Below, in pieces: positions 33,834-43,741 of a stretch of 57,232 nucleotides of DNA. The stretch's first letter is position 1, and each line of letters starts with the position of its first letter. Below the pieces are notes generated by a model. It was not told the DNA's origin. It did no database searches and worked only from the letters and a program-made list of their open reading frames with translations. Made by a program: the position numbers and the translations under genes. Origin of the DNA: Bacteroidales bacterium (GTDB taxonomy: Bacteria; Bacteroidota; Bacteroidia; Bacteroidales; Azobacteroidaceae); the NCBI GenBank assembly GCA_003851245.1, contig BHEP01000014.1, positions 1 through 57,232 of the forward strand. The letters run 5' to 3'.

Positions 33834-34664
33834 TCATCCATTGTTATTTGCCAATGGCTCCACATACAATGTTTTACAATGGGAAAATAATCCATCAACA
33901 CATATCTTATCTTCAAAAATAGCAAATACCGAAGATCCTGATCCCGTCATAGAAGCATATTTAGCTCCAAGAATGTATAGACCTTCTTTTATTTGCGCTA
34001 TTGCAGGATATTGCAAAAAGACACTTTTCTCAAAATCATTTTTCATTAGTCCTCCCCACTCTCGGATTGGTTTTTTGATGATGTCCAATAGGGATATTTC
34101 TACGGGTGAGGGTTCTACCAAAGAATAAGCATTCGGTGTAGAGACACTAATTTCAGGTTTTACTAAAACAAAATGATATTGACTAAGATCAAGTTCTATT
34201 GGTGTAAAAATATTGCCAATACCGCTGGCAAACACGGGCATGTTTTTTATAAAAAAAGGACAGTCGGCACCAATTTGTGATGCCAAGGTTTCTAGCTCGT
34301 TGTCGGAAAAAGATAGCTGTGCAAACTCATTGACTAGCTTCAACATAAAAGCAGCATCGGCAGAGCCACCCCCCAAACCTGCACCAAAAGGTATGTTTTT
34401 ATGTAAATACACATCAAACTCGGGGATTTTCTTGTGCTCCTTTATAAGTTCAAGAGCCCTCACCACAAGATTGTTTTGAGCATCTACATCAATGGGAATA
34501 CCCACTTGTTTGAAAACTCCTCTGCTGTTTTGAGCAGGAACAATTTCCAGAGCATCTTTTATAGCCAGTGGATAGAAAATTGTTTCTATATTATGATAGC
34601 CATCGGGTCTCTTATTAATTATATTTAGGCCTAAATTAATTTTGGCATTGGGAAAGAAAATCAT
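33834..34664 (-). CDS. ispE: 4-diphosphocytidyl-2-C-methyl-D-erythritol kinase
   Basis: IspE phosphorylates CDP-ME in the MEP route to isoprenoids. The GHMP-kinase ATP motif PFGAGLGGGSADAAF is intact, the N-terminus (FPNAKINLGLNIINKRPDGYHNIET) is the family signature, and the C-terminal motif MTGSGSSVFAIF is present. Length (276 aa) is normal. It is on the same strand as the disrupted methyltransferase gene, 48 bp downstream of it. Confidence 0.96.
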   Translation of the reverse strand: MIFFPNAKINLGLNIINKRPDGYHNIETIFYPLAIKDALEIVPAQNSRGVFKQVGIPIDVDAQNNLVVRALELIKEHKKIPEFDVYLHKNIPFGAGLGGGSADAAFMLKLVNEFAQLSFSDNELETLASQIGADCPFFIKNMPVFASGIGNIFTPIELDLSQYHFVLVKPEISVSTPNAYSLVEPSPVEISLLDIIKKPIREWGGLMKNDFEKSVFLQYPAIAQIKEGLYILGAKYASMTGSGSSVFAIFEDKICVDGLFSHCKTLYVEPLANNNG

Positions 34665-34712
34665 TTTTTTAGGAATTAAGTTTGTTGTTTATACTGAAAT
34701 TATTTCTTAAAA

Positions 34713-35501
34713 TCAGAAACCTCTTTGTCTCATAGCCTCAAAAGTAATGATGGCAGCAGAAACAGAAACATTCAAGGAATCTATACAGCCCCTCATGGGG
34801 ATCTTTATTCTTGCAGAAGCATTTTGCAAGCAGAACTCAGAGAGGCCATCAGCCTCAGTACCCATCAAGATGGCCGAAGCTCCGCGAAAATCCGTGTCGT
34901 GATACCACTGTGAGGCTGTTAATTCAGCAGCATAGCTCTGAATATTATTGGATTTGAAAAACTCAAAAGCCTCTTCTTTGGTGCAGGTAGCAAGGGGAAC
35001 AGTAAACACACAGCCAATACTTGACCGTATGGTATTGGGATTGTATATATCCGTTAGGGGATCGCAAACAATGACGGCATCTACTCTTGCAGCATCTGCC
35101 GTGCGAAGTATGGCGCCCAAATTCCCTGGTTTTTCTACCGATTCTATTAAAATAAGAAAGGGATTGGAAGGCAAAGAAAGTTGGCCTAGTGTATGTGCTT
35201 TTGCTTTTGCCAAAGCAAGCAATCCATCAGAACCCTCACGATAGGCTATTTTTTGAAAAACTTCTTTATCAACTTCAAAACATATATTATCAGGTATTTT
35301 AGAAAGCAAATCTTTGTAATAGCTTTGCTGATATAGCTCCCAACAAAAATAAATAGAGTCTATTTCTTATCCTCCATCAAGGGCTATTGTTATTTCTCGG
35401 GCTCCCTCTATGATAAAAAGTTGCTGTAAACTTCTTTCCTTAGCCTTGGATGCAAGTTTTACAATATTCTTTATTTTGTTGTTTTGTAGGGCGGTAATCA
35501 T
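34713..35501 (-). pseudogene. SpoU/TrmH-family RNA 2'-O-methyltransferase interrupted by TAA
   Basis: The full frame runs from an ATG at 35501 for 262 codons but meets TAA at 35369-35367, codon 45. Before it is a normal family N-terminus (KIKNIVKLASKAKERSLQQLFIIEG), and the frame continues unchanged afterwards. All three SpoU motifs downstream are intact: EKPGNLGAILRTADAA, LMGTEADGLSE, and IPMRGCIDSLNVSVS. Downstream of the stop the only start available early is a TTG at 35309, so a truncated product with the SAM-binding knot domain is possible. It could equally be a sequencing error. The enzyme would methylate rRNA or tRNA ribose. Confidence 0.85.
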
Positions 35502-35531
35502 TTGTCTTTCGTATTATTCTTTGAAGTCTTC

Positions 35532-35867
35532 TTAGGAATCTTCTTTTTCCTTATTCTTAACAATCATTATATATATCTGAAGAAAAGCAAAGATGCTAAG
35601 ACACAAAAACCACTCGTTTCTTCCCTTAAACATAAAAAAAGATGAGAGAGGAAGCATTATTGCGCCAATTATTTCGGGAAATCTAAGTCTTTTTACACGA
35701 AAATTTTTACCCTCGTAAGGAGAACTTAGAATAGTAACTGCCAGCCCTGCCCCTGCAACAGCATATACGTAGGGTATAAAAGCCCATTGCGTAAAATGGA
35801 GTGCTGAAGAGATAAGAAGCAGTATGGCAGAAATATAGAATAAATAGTTCTTGTATTTTGAATTCAT
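35532..35867 (-). CDS. Small four-helix membrane protein, unknown
   Basis: A 111-residue protein with four hydrophobic segments (about 8-24, 28-47, 65-80 and 86-103) and charged ends (KNKEKEDS). I do not recognise the family. It begins one base after the FtsB/DivIC-like stop and lies 30 bp before the disrupted methyltransferase frame, so the three belong to one transcript. A role in the envelope is suggested only by location. Confidence 0.75.
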   Translation of the reverse strand: MNSKYKNYLFYISAILLLISSALHFTQWAFIPYVYAVAGAGLAVTILSSPYEGKNFRVKRLRFPEIIGAIMLPLSSFFMFKGRNEWFLCLSIFAFLQIYIMIVKNKEKEDS

Positions 35868-35868
35868 C

Positions 35869-36180
35869 TTAGGGTTTTATTATAAATAAATCTTCATTGG
35901 GCTTGGTCATAAAAAATTGTTCTCTAGCAAAGCGTTCTAAACTTTCATTATCACTTTGCAAATCCTCCAGTTTTTGTATGTTTTCATCTCTACTTTTTTT
36001 GAAATATTCTATTTCATTTTTTAGATCGTTTATCTTACTATCATTTATAAAGCGAATATAAAGCGTACTGTCGCCAATAAAAAAGGTAAGCATAACAAAA
36101 ACTATAGTTGCCATCACATATTTATTGACGGGCATACTATACCTATTCAAGATTGATTGCAATTTTTTAATTATAGCCAT
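35869..36180 (-). CDS. FtsB/DivIC-family septum protein
   Basis: A short (103 aa) bitopic protein: a cytoplasmic N-terminus of ~20 residues, one membrane helix (VMATIVFVMLTFFIG), a periplasmic coiled coil (INDLKNEIEYFKKSRDENIQKL) and the family end ERFAREQFFMTKPNEDLFII. FtsB/DivIC forms a complex with FtsL and FtsQ that activates septal peptidoglycan synthesis. Length and layout fit; sequence conservation in the family is low. It starts 30 bp after topA on the same strand. Confidence 0.85.
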   Translation of the reverse strand: MAIIKKLQSILNRYSMPVNKYVMATIVFVMLTFFIGDSTLYIRFINDSKINDLKNEIEYFKKSRDENIQKLEDLQSDNESLERFAREQFFMTKPNEDLFIIKP

Positions 36181-36210
36181 GTATAAATAAAATCAATAAA
36201 ACTATATATT

Positions 36211-38679
36211 TCACTCCTTAGATTTGACGGAGGTTTTTGCCTTAGGCTTGGCCTTTTCGCCTACCTTAGCCTTAGCTTTTGGGCTAGCCTTAGCCTTGGT
36301 CTTAGCAGCGGGTTTAGCAGTCTTGGCTTTCGCTGCCTTGCCCTTAGCTGCAGGTTTTGCCGCCTTTGCTTTTGCCCTAGCCTTTGTTTTTTCGGGAGCG
36401 TCTTCTATTATTTTGAGACATTCTTCGTAGGTCAAATCTGCCGGAACCTTATCTTTGGGGAGTTTATAATTTCCTTTTTCAAAAGCAAGATAAGGACCAT
36501 ACCTTCCGTTAAGCAGCTGCATATTTTCGTCTTGGGAAAAAGATTTTATGAGACGCTCGGCATCTTTTTTCTTTTTTTCAAGAATCAATATTTCAGCTTC
36601 TTGGAGACTGATAGTTGCCGGATTATACTCTTTGGGAATGCTGGTGTATGCCCCATCGTACTTTATGAATGGACCAAAACGCCCTATGGCGACGGTGACA
36701 TCTTTTTCATCGAGAAGACCCAAATTTATTGGCCAAGCAAAAAGCTTCAGAGCTTCTTCTATGCTAATGGTTTCTATAGACTGATCTTTCATAAGGGATG
36801 CAAACAGAGGTTTTTCCTCGTCATCGGCGTGCCCTATTTGTGCAAAAGGTCCATATCTGCCAATCTTTACCGATATTGGCTTTCCTGTTTTAGGATCGGT
36901 TCCCAGTATACGTTCCCCGATTTTATGAGCTGTTTTGGCGGCGGCAACCTCTTCTACTATGGGATGAAAAACCTCGTAAAAAGCTCCAATGGTATTTGTC
37001 CATTCTACTTCCCCATCGGCCACCTTATCGAATTCCTTTTCTATGTCTGCCGTAAAACTATAGTTTAGAACTGTAGGAAAAGATTCGGTCAAAAAATCGG
37101 TGACTACCAATCCTGTATCTGTGGGCATAAGTTTTCCCTTGTCGGCCCCTACCCTTTCGACTTTTATTTCCTCACTTATTTTATCATTTGTGAGCCTCAA
37201 TATATTGAAATCTCTTTCTATCCCGTCTTTGTTGCCCTTGATAACGTAGCCCCTATTTTGAATAGTAGAAATAGTTGGGGCATAGGTAGATGGGCGACCA
37301 ATACCTAGCTCTTCCAACTTGCGAACAAGGCTAGCTTCGCCGTAGCGTGCTGGTCTTTGCGAAAGTCGCTCTGTTGCTGTTGATTCTAGCAAACTCAAAG
37401 GGCTATCAACGAGCATTGGTGGAATGATTGACTCATCGCCATCTTCAGAATTTTCTTCATCATGGCCTTCTAAATAAACCCTCAAAAAGCCATCAAATTT
37501 TATTACCTCACCACTAATAAAGAATTTTTCCTTGTTGTTGTTGCTTATTGCCACAGAAACTACTGTCCTTTCTAGTTGAGCATCAGCCATCTGAGAGGCA
37601 AGCGTACGTTTCCATATGAGTTCATACAGCCTTTGTTCTTGAGCCGAACCCTTGACCTGATTTTTATCCATATATGTGGGGCGTATGGCCTCGTGGGCTT
37701 CTTGCGCCCCCTTTGATTTGGTTTGATAAGTCCGCATTTTGAAATACTCTTCACCAAAAGTGCCCTCTATTTCAGACTTTGCTCCAGCAATTGCCAGGTT
37801 TGAAAGGTTTACAGAATCTGTACGCATATAAGAAATATGCCCTGCCTCATACAATTTTTGTGCTACCGACATGGTTTGAGAAACTGAGAAACCCATCTTT
37901 CGTGAGGCTTCTTGCTGCAAGGTAGAAGTTGTGAAAGGAGGTGCTGGCGACTTCTTCGCGGGTTTTGTTGTGACATCTTCAACAGAGAAACTGGCATTTT
38001 TTATTTGCTCAAACAGTGCCCTAGCTTCTTCCAATGTTTTTAGCCTTCTTCCCAATTCTGCTTTAAGGACATGCCCATTGCTTAAGACAAATTGAGCCAA
38101 GACCCTATAAGATACCTCCGCTTGGTGGGCGTTTATTTCGCGCTCTCGCTCTACTATTAGCCTCACCGCTACCGATTGTACGCGACCCGCAGAGAGCGAG
38201 GGGCCTATTTTTTTCCATAAGATGGGAGATAGTTCAAAACCCACAATCCTATCCAATACCCGTCGGGCTTGTTGGGCATCTACCAGATTGTAATCAATAT
38301 CTCGAGGATTTTCTACAGCATGGAGGATGGCATTTTTTGTTATTTCGTGAAAAACAATGCGCTTAGTTTCCTTTTTATCCAATCCCAAGGTCTCATAAAG
38401 ATGCCAAGCAATGGCTTCTCCCTCCCTATCCTCATCCGAGGCCAACCATACGGTGGTGGCGGCTTTAACTTCTTTTTTCAAGGAATTTACTACCGCCTCT
38501 TTGTCGGCAGAAACCACATATATAGGTTTGAAATTATTTTCTATCTCTATCCCCAGACCCTTGTCTTTCAAATCACGTATATGACCATAACTCGAAAGAA
38601 CCTTGAAATCGGGTCCCAAAAATTTTTCAATAGTTTTCCCCTTGGCGGGGGACTCTACAATAACGAGATTCTTTTGCAT
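36211..38679 (-). CDS. topA: DNA topoisomerase I
   Basis: TopA relaxes negative supercoils by single-strand passage. It opens with the Toprim domain (NLVIVESPAKGKTIEKFLG, then SDEDREGEAIAWH); the catalytic Tyr is in HISYMRTDSVNLS; GRPSTYAPTISTIQNRGY is present. In place of Cys4 zinc fingers, the C-terminal region has repeats of the KIGRYGPFAQIG / AIGRFGPFIKYD / LNGRYGPYLAFE type, then a ~60-residue Lys/Ala-rich tail that probably binds DNA nonspecifically. Length 822 aa. A -7 box lies at 38710-38717. Confidence 0.97.
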   Translation of the reverse strand: MQKNLVIVESPAKGKTIEKFLGPDFKVLSSYGHIRDLKDKGLGIEIENNFKPIYVVSADKEAVVNSLKKEVKAATTVWLASDEDREGEAIAWHLYETLGLDKKETKRIVFHEITKNAILHAVENPRDIDYNLVDAQQARRVLDRIVGFELSPILWKKIGPSLSAGRVQSVAVRLIVEREREINAHQAEVSYRVLAQFVLSNGHVLKAELGRRLKTLEEARALFEQIKNASFSVEDVTTKPAKKSPAPPFTTSTLQQEASRKMGFSVSQTMSVAQKLYEAGHISYMRTDSVNLSNLAIAGAKSEIEGTFGEEYFKMRTYQTKSKGAQEAHEAIRPTYMDKNQVKGSAQEQRLYELIWKRTLASQMADAQLERTVVSVAISNNNKEKFFISGEVIKFDGFLRVYLEGHDEENSEDGDESIIPPMLVDSPLSLLESTATERLSQRPARYGEASLVRKLEELGIGRPSTYAPTISTIQNRGYVIKGNKDGIERDFNILRLTNDKISEEIKVERVGADKGKLMPTDTGLVVTDFLTESFPTVLNYSFTADIEKEFDKVADGEVEWTNTIGAFYEVFHPIVEEVAAAKTAHKIGERILGTDPKTGKPISVKIGRYGPFAQIGHADDEEKPLFASLMKDQSIETISIEEALKLFAWPINLGLLDEKDVTVAIGRFGPFIKYDGAYTSIPKEYNPATISLQEAEILILEKKKKDAERLIKSFSQDENMQLLNGRYGPYLAFEKGNYKLPKDKVPADLTYEECLKIIEDAPEKTKARAKAKAAKPAAKGKAAKAKTAKPAAKTKAKASPKAKAKVGEKAKPKAKTSVKSKE

Positions 38680-38709
38680 AATGGATACTCTCTTTTATTT
38701 ATAAGGACG

Positions 38710-38717
38710 CAAAGTTA
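38710..38717 (-). promoter_or_regulatory. -7 box of topA (TAACTTTG)
   Basis: TAACTTTG on the minus strand, 30 bp before the topA start, separates its operon (topA, ftsB-like, small membrane protein, methyltransferase) from the upstream barrel gene. Confidence 0.5.
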
Positions 38718-38747
38718 TTAAAAAACCCATGCCTACAAGCATAAATT

Positions 38748-40532
38748 TTAAAATTTAATGTTTATTCCTGCCATTACATTGAAATTATGGGCTGGATAAG
38801 CATACCAAAGTTCGTATCGCTGAAAGAGTAAATTATTTCCTTTTAGGTAAAAAGAGAAATTATCGTTGAGGGTATAGCTTGCTTGCATATTGACTTGGTG
38901 AATGTCTTTGAGGGAAGCTTCAAAAGCCTTGAGCCCTGTTTCTAAATGATATATTAAGTTCAATTTAATAGGAGCTGGCAAAAAAGAATACGAAAGGTTT
39001 ATATCCGATTCAAAGCTGGGCTTATACCAAGCTTCTATAATGCCATTGTTGAACGAATTTGTCTCGTTTGCATCTACAGTCCATTTGGCATATTTGGCTC
39101 TCAACTCAAGATCAAATATTTTGTTGAGACTGTATTTCATATTGGTTCCTAGAGTCCAAGTTTTTGCTGTCGCATAGCAAGGCTCAAACACAGCTACATT
39201 TAGGTCTAAATCCGACGATTTTGAGTAGCTGCTAACAAAAAAATGCTCGCCTTTGGTATAAGAATAAGATGTGTAAACATCAAACCAAAATCGCTTTAGT
39301 ACCGACGATTTAATTCCCAAGGAAGCTTCCAAGCGAGTGTCGGCATCTAATACCCTGTAAAGGGGTGAAACATATCTGTTTTCGTCATACATGCGTCTAT
39401 TGCTATTGTCTTTAACCTCTCCTTGAGCAAGCAGATACATTAAAATATTTTCTTTGGGGCGAAAGTTAAATGCCAAATCGGGAGCAAAACTCACCTTGTC
39501 TACCTGGTTTATCAAGATGCTGGCACGAAGTCCTAAGCGTGTATCCCATTGATCGCCTTCCATTATAAAATAAGGATTTACGGCAAAAACGCCATAGTTT
39601 TCATAGGAATTAAAACTATCTTTAATTGCCGTGGGCAAACTATAAGCGGTATTTCTGAAGTCAAAACCCAAACCTATACGTTTTTCATTGGCTAATGCCT
39701 TGTTTATATCTCCTTTAAATTTTAAGATGTTTTCTTTTGCTCCTTCAAAATATTTCCATGCTATTGCTTCTTGCTCTTTAATGCCTGAATGCTTCTGAGT
39801 AAAATACGCATAAGTAAAATCGGCAGAATAATTTATATCATTTATCCCCTTGGAAGAGAGCCCTAAGTCAAGATCGAAAATATTATTTATCTGATTTTTA
39901 CCTTTTAAAATAGACCTATCAGAGAGAGGAATTGAGGTAAAAGAATTTACAGAGGGTGTGAAACCGTAATAATTAAAAGCGGCAAAAGTGTACTTTGCAT
40001 CAACAAAAAAGCGCAATAGGCTAAGTTCTTTGTTGAAAGCCAAACCCAAGGAGCTGACGTATTGCCTCATTTTTTGCTTTTCATCATCTTGCAAATATTT
40101 AACATTGCCATTGGAAGACCTATGCATTCCCCACATATTGAGGGAACTGCTAGATGTATTGATGAGGGAAAGGCCCAAATCAGCGTCTATATCAACGAAA
40201 CTACCTACAGCAAGATGCGCATAGCCTCTCTTTTTGGAAGATACTAGCGCTGTTAAATAATCGGCTGGCTGCAGAATATTCAAGGACGGTTGAAGCTCGT
40301 AGGGTATAGTAAAATTTGAAAATTCTACATTGGCTTTTGTTGCTTCTGGCTCTTTTATTTCTGGCAAATAACTTATCTTCGACACATCGCGCACAGACAA
40401 ATTATACTCTTTTTCCAAAATTAATTCCCTACTTAAACTACTATCTTTACGAGCTGATTCTTGCGCCACCAAGGACTTAGGTGCTAGAAAGCCCAAAACA
40501 AACGCAAGTGTTATTATTTCAATATATTTCAT
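38748..40532 (-). CDS. TonB-receptor-like outer-membrane barrel lacking a plug
   Basis: The protein (594 aa) has a signal peptide (cleavage after LVA) and then about 500 residues of alternating strands with many aromatics, ending in AGINIKF as outer-membrane barrels do. It resembles the barrel of TonB-dependent receptors, but I see no plug domain or TonB box, so active TonB-driven uptake is doubtful. The first ~80 residues are polar and could form a periplasmic segment. It lies 45 bp after the large TPR gene on the same strand, which suggests the two act together in the envelope. Confidence 0.8.
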   Translation of the reverse strand: MKYIEIITLAFVLGFLAPKSLVAQESARKDSSLSRELILEKEYNLSVRDVSKISYLPEIKEPEATKANVEFSNFTIPYELQPSLNILQPADYLTALVSSKKRGYAHLAVGSFVDIDADLGLSLINTSSSSLNMWGMHRSSNGNVKYLQDDEKQKMRQYVSSLGLAFNKELSLLRFFVDAKYTFAAFNYYGFTPSVNSFTSIPLSDRSILKGKNQINNIFDLDLGLSSKGINDINYSADFTYAYFTQKHSGIKEQEAIAWKYFEGAKENILKFKGDINKALANEKRIGLGFDFRNTAYSLPTAIKDSFNSYENYGVFAVNPYFIMEGDQWDTRLGLRASILINQVDKVSFAPDLAFNFRPKENILMYLLAQGEVKDNSNRRMYDENRYVSPLYRVLDADTRLEASLGIKSSVLKRFWFDVYTSYSYTKGEHFFVSSYSKSSDLDLNVAVFEPCYATAKTWTLGTNMKYSLNKIFDLELRAKYAKWTVDANETNSFNNGIIEAWYKPSFESDINLSYSFLPAPIKLNLIYHLETGLKAFEASLKDIHQVNMQASYTLNDNFSFYLKGNNLLFQRYELWYAYPAHNFNVMAGINIKF

Positions 40533-40577
40533 ATGTGCTTCTTTATTTTATTTATCAAATGAAACCTAAATTTTATA

Positions 40578-43500
40578 CTACTCGTTTAGTTTTTCCAAAC
40601 GCTGATCAATCATAGTAGATATATCATCACTGTCATTCTTGTAGTTGTGTTGGAGACTTTCCAAATACTGACGAGCTTGCAGATTATCGCCTTTTTGCAA
40701 ATAAACATCCGATAGTAAGATAAAACTTCTAGCCAACCAATAGGCGTGGGGCGTACCTTTCTTTATGTAATCCAGCACTTCAGCCTCAGCCTTGGCACTT
40801 TCATTTGTTGAGAAATAATACTCTGCCAATAAGAATTTTGCTTCTGCCCCAAAAATATCTCTGGTATCTTTTGCCAATAACTGCAAGTCAACAAGTGCTT
40901 TTGCCCCATTCTTATTTGCCAAATAAGCCTTGGCCCTATAATAATGTGCTTCTCGCTTAATTTCGGGATCTATCTTAGCCTCTTTTAGGAGTGCGTCGCC
41001 CGATTTAATAACAGCCTCTGGCTTGTTAAGAACATTGGCGCAACGCATAATTCCGATAAGGGCGGCATGCTTTTGTTCCAATGTCACTGCCCTAACTTGC
41101 AATTGCTGATACGATTTCAATGAGGCCTCATAATCCTTGGTTTCAAATTGTATCTCTGAAAGTCTAAACAAAACATCCAGCGTAAATTTATTGTCGCCAC
41201 TATCCAATACTTTTTGATATTCTGTTTTTGCCAAAGACAATTCCTTTTTGTTGTAATAAATAGAAGCCAAATAATAATGTGCATTTATCTTAAAAGCTCC
41301 ATTAGGAAAATCTTTCAGATACTTACTCATTGCATTTTGTGCCTGGCTAGCATTTCCTCCTTTGAGAAACAAGCGTTCGGCTACTATAAAAGTAAGAGAA
41401 TCTTCTTCACTGACTTCAAATTTAGCTGTTCCGCCCAAGCTATTTATATATTGAGCATAGGCAGGTATATCATTTAGTTCAACATACACAGATTTTAAAT
41501 CCTGTATAGCCACCTTTGCCTCTTCACTATTTGGATATGTGTCAACTATTTTTTTGTACGCATTTAGGGATTTCTCGGGCTGATTTTCATTAAAATAAAG
41601 AAGCCCCAATTGGATTCCAGCCTTTCTGGCATTATCTGTTTGAGGGTAATCGTTTGCCAAAATCTCATACGTTTGAATGGCAGCAGCATCGTTTTCTAGC
41701 ATCAAGTAAGCCTTTCCTTTTTCATACAAAGTTTCAGTAATATACCTAGAATCGGGATACGACTTAATAAGCTCATCCATAAGCTGAATTTTGCCCTTAT
41801 AGTTTTTTTGTAGCCCCATCATAAAGCCTCTCTGATAGAGGGAATAATCGCCCATGGAAGGCTGCAACTTCTCGGCTTCCAGATAGGCTCTGTCGGCTTC
41901 AGTATAGCGACGCATAAAAAAGCTGCAATCGCCTTTTCTTGCATAGGCATCGGCATAGCGCACATCGTCTCTATTGGTTTCTGCATTTATGTAATTGGAA
42001 AAATTATTGGTAGCGGGCTCATATTCCTGTTGTTGAAAGTAGGAATAAGCCAAGCCATAATAAGCCGCAATATTTAAGTCCGTTTTTTTTGTAGACCTCT
42101 GCAAAAATAACTTGTAGTCACCTGCCGACGCCCCATATTTTGCCTGCCTATAATATGATTCTGCCCTCCAATATAAAGCATTATTTTTTTCTTGAGGAGC
42201 ATAATTGCCAGCTTCAATGGCATAAGTCAAGTTTTTTATTGCCTCATCGAATTGGGCATTAGAAAAATAAACGGTTCCCAAATGAAAGAATATTTTTTGC
42301 CTTGCCTCATTGATTTTATTTCCCGGATTTTTAATCCTACTTATTGATTCCAGAGCGGTATCATAGTTTTTTGTTGTCATATAAACTTCTACCAAACAAT
42401 CATTTATTTGGTCCAAATATTTTGACTTAGTATAGGTGTTGAGAAATTCTTCCAATACAATAACCGATTCTCCAAAGGGAGAGAGCGAGGTTTGATGCAA
42501 TAAAACAGCATAGTTGTACATAGCATTTTCTCGTATCTGCGCATCAAAATTCATCCTTGAAGCGGCCTCAAAAGACCTCATGGCATTGTTTTTATCGCCC
42601 ACATACAAATAGGATTGAGCCAAATACAATAGAGCGTTTTGCGTCAACTCATCATTGTCGCCAACTGCCTTTGCCATATTTGAGGCGGACTGCTCATAGT
42701 TTTTTAATTGAAAATAAGATCTTCCCAAGATGTAGTGATCAGCACGCGCTGTTGTTGCATCTTCTTGAATAGACCCATTTAGATACCGCGTACAATCTTC
42801 AAAATTACCGCCTTGGTAATAGGATATTCCAAGTATGCGCTTTATTTCAGTATTATGTGCACTATTTGGAAAATTACTCAAGAGAGACAGTCCCTCATTA
42901 ATACTTTGCTCATATCTTCCTTGCACAAAGTGAATTTGAGTTAAGAAATAAGAAACCTCCAAACGAAATTCGGACTTATCTTTCAAGCTACTTAACAAGG
43001 GAATTGCTTTTGCATAATCCTTTTCTGTATAGTATATGTAAGCCAAATAAAAACTCGAAGCATCCTTGTATATCTTGCCATTTTCTCGAAGACCCATAAA
43101 CAAAAGTTTGGCCTTATCCTTGTCTCCAGTTTTAAGATATGAGTATGCCATCCTATAAGTATAATCTTCTTGGTCTTGCAGAGGAAGCAAATTTATCTCC
43201 GATTTCTGAAGCCAATAGAGTGCCAAGGGAAAATCTTTGTCGGCAAAATGGGTAGAGGCTATCATAAAGCAAGCTTCTGCATAATTATTCGTTTCTGTAT
43301 ACTTGTCAAGATAGTCTTTTAACTGCATACCAACACCCTCTTTGCCCTGTCTAAAGGCGGCACTTAAGAGCAAAAATTCAGTCTCTTGCATGAGATTGGC
43401 ATCTCGCACATTTTTTTTGAACTCCTGCAATTTGTCTATACATCCCGCATAGTTTTTATCTTGAAACATCGCTTTAGCTTCAAAAAACATACTCTCATCG

Positions 43501-43580
43501 GTTTTGTATACAATGGATCTTTGACCCTCAAGCATACTAAACGAGAGACAAAAGCATAAAAGCATAGTAATTTTTCTCAT
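40578..43580 (-). CDS. Exported protein of tandem TPR repeats
   Basis: A 1,000-residue protein with a signal peptide (cleavage near LEG) followed by tetratricopeptide repeats along its whole length (for example ALYWRAESYYRQAKYGASAGDY, GLLYFNENQPEKSLNAYKKIV). TPR arrays bind other proteins. It probably sits in the periplasm or on the inner face of the outer membrane. It is the first gene of an operon with the barrel protein at 38748-40532. This pair occurs in other Bacteroidota as far as I recall, with no established function. Confidence 0.88.
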   Translation of the reverse strand: MRKITMLLCFCLSFSMLEGQRSIVYKTDESMFFEAKAMFQDKNYAGCIDKLQEFKKNVRDANLMQETEFLLLSAAFRQGKEGVGMQLKDYLDKYTETNNYAEACFMIASTHFADKDFPLALYWLQKSEINLLPLQDQEDYTYRMAYSYLKTGDKDKAKLLFMGLRENGKIYKDASSFYLAYIYYTEKDYAKAIPLLSSLKDKSEFRLEVSYFLTQIHFVQGRYEQSINEGLSLLSNFPNSAHNTEIKRILGISYYQGGNFEDCTRYLNGSIQEDATTARADHYILGRSYFQLKNYEQSASNMAKAVGDNDELTQNALLYLAQSYLYVGDKNNAMRSFEAASRMNFDAQIRENAMYNYAVLLHQTSLSPFGESVIVLEEFLNTYTKSKYLDQINDCLVEVYMTTKNYDTALESISRIKNPGNKINEARQKIFFHLGTVYFSNAQFDEAIKNLTYAIEAGNYAPQEKNNALYWRAESYYRQAKYGASAGDYKLFLQRSTKKTDLNIAAYYGLAYSYFQQQEYEPATNNFSNYINAETNRDDVRYADAYARKGDCSFFMRRYTEADRAYLEAEKLQPSMGDYSLYQRGFMMGLQKNYKGKIQLMDELIKSYPDSRYITETLYEKGKAYLMLENDAAAIQTYEILANDYPQTDNARKAGIQLGLLYFNENQPEKSLNAYKKIVDTYPNSEEAKVAIQDLKSVYVELNDIPAYAQYINSLGGTAKFEVSEEDSLTFIVAERLFLKGGNASQAQNAMSKYLKDFPNGAFKINAHYYLASIYYNKKELSLAKTEYQKVLDSGDNKFTLDVLFRLSEIQFETKDYEASLKSYQQLQVRAVTLEQKHAALIGIMRCANVLNKPEAVIKSGDALLKEAKIDPEIKREAHYYRAKAYLANKNGAKALVDLQLLAKDTRDIFGAEAKFLLAEYYFSTNESAKAEAEVLDYIKKGTPHAYWLARSFILLSDVYLQKGDNLQARQYLESLQHNYKNDSDDISTMIDQRLEKLNE

Positions 43581-43615
43581 TCTGTCCGAAATTATTTAAA
43601 AAATAAGAATTTAGA

Positions 43616-43623
43616 CAAAGTTA
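43616..43623 (-). promoter_or_regulatory. -7 box of the TPR/barrel operon (TAACTTTG)
   Basis: TAACTTTG on the minus strand lies 35 bp before the TPR gene start. Confidence 0.5.
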
Positions 43624-43741
43624 GCATTTTCATTCTAAATACAATGTCTCAGCAATTAAAATAAATAGAAAATTAAGCTTGCGCCTATATCCTGATTATT
43701 AACCACTCTTTAATATTACGATGACCAGAAGACAAAATAAT

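Noticed and set aside
36224-36430. Hydrophobic frame opposite the end of topA
   Set aside because: It is the reverse image of the Lys/Ala-rich TopA tail, which gives Leu/Ala-rich sequence on the opposite strand.
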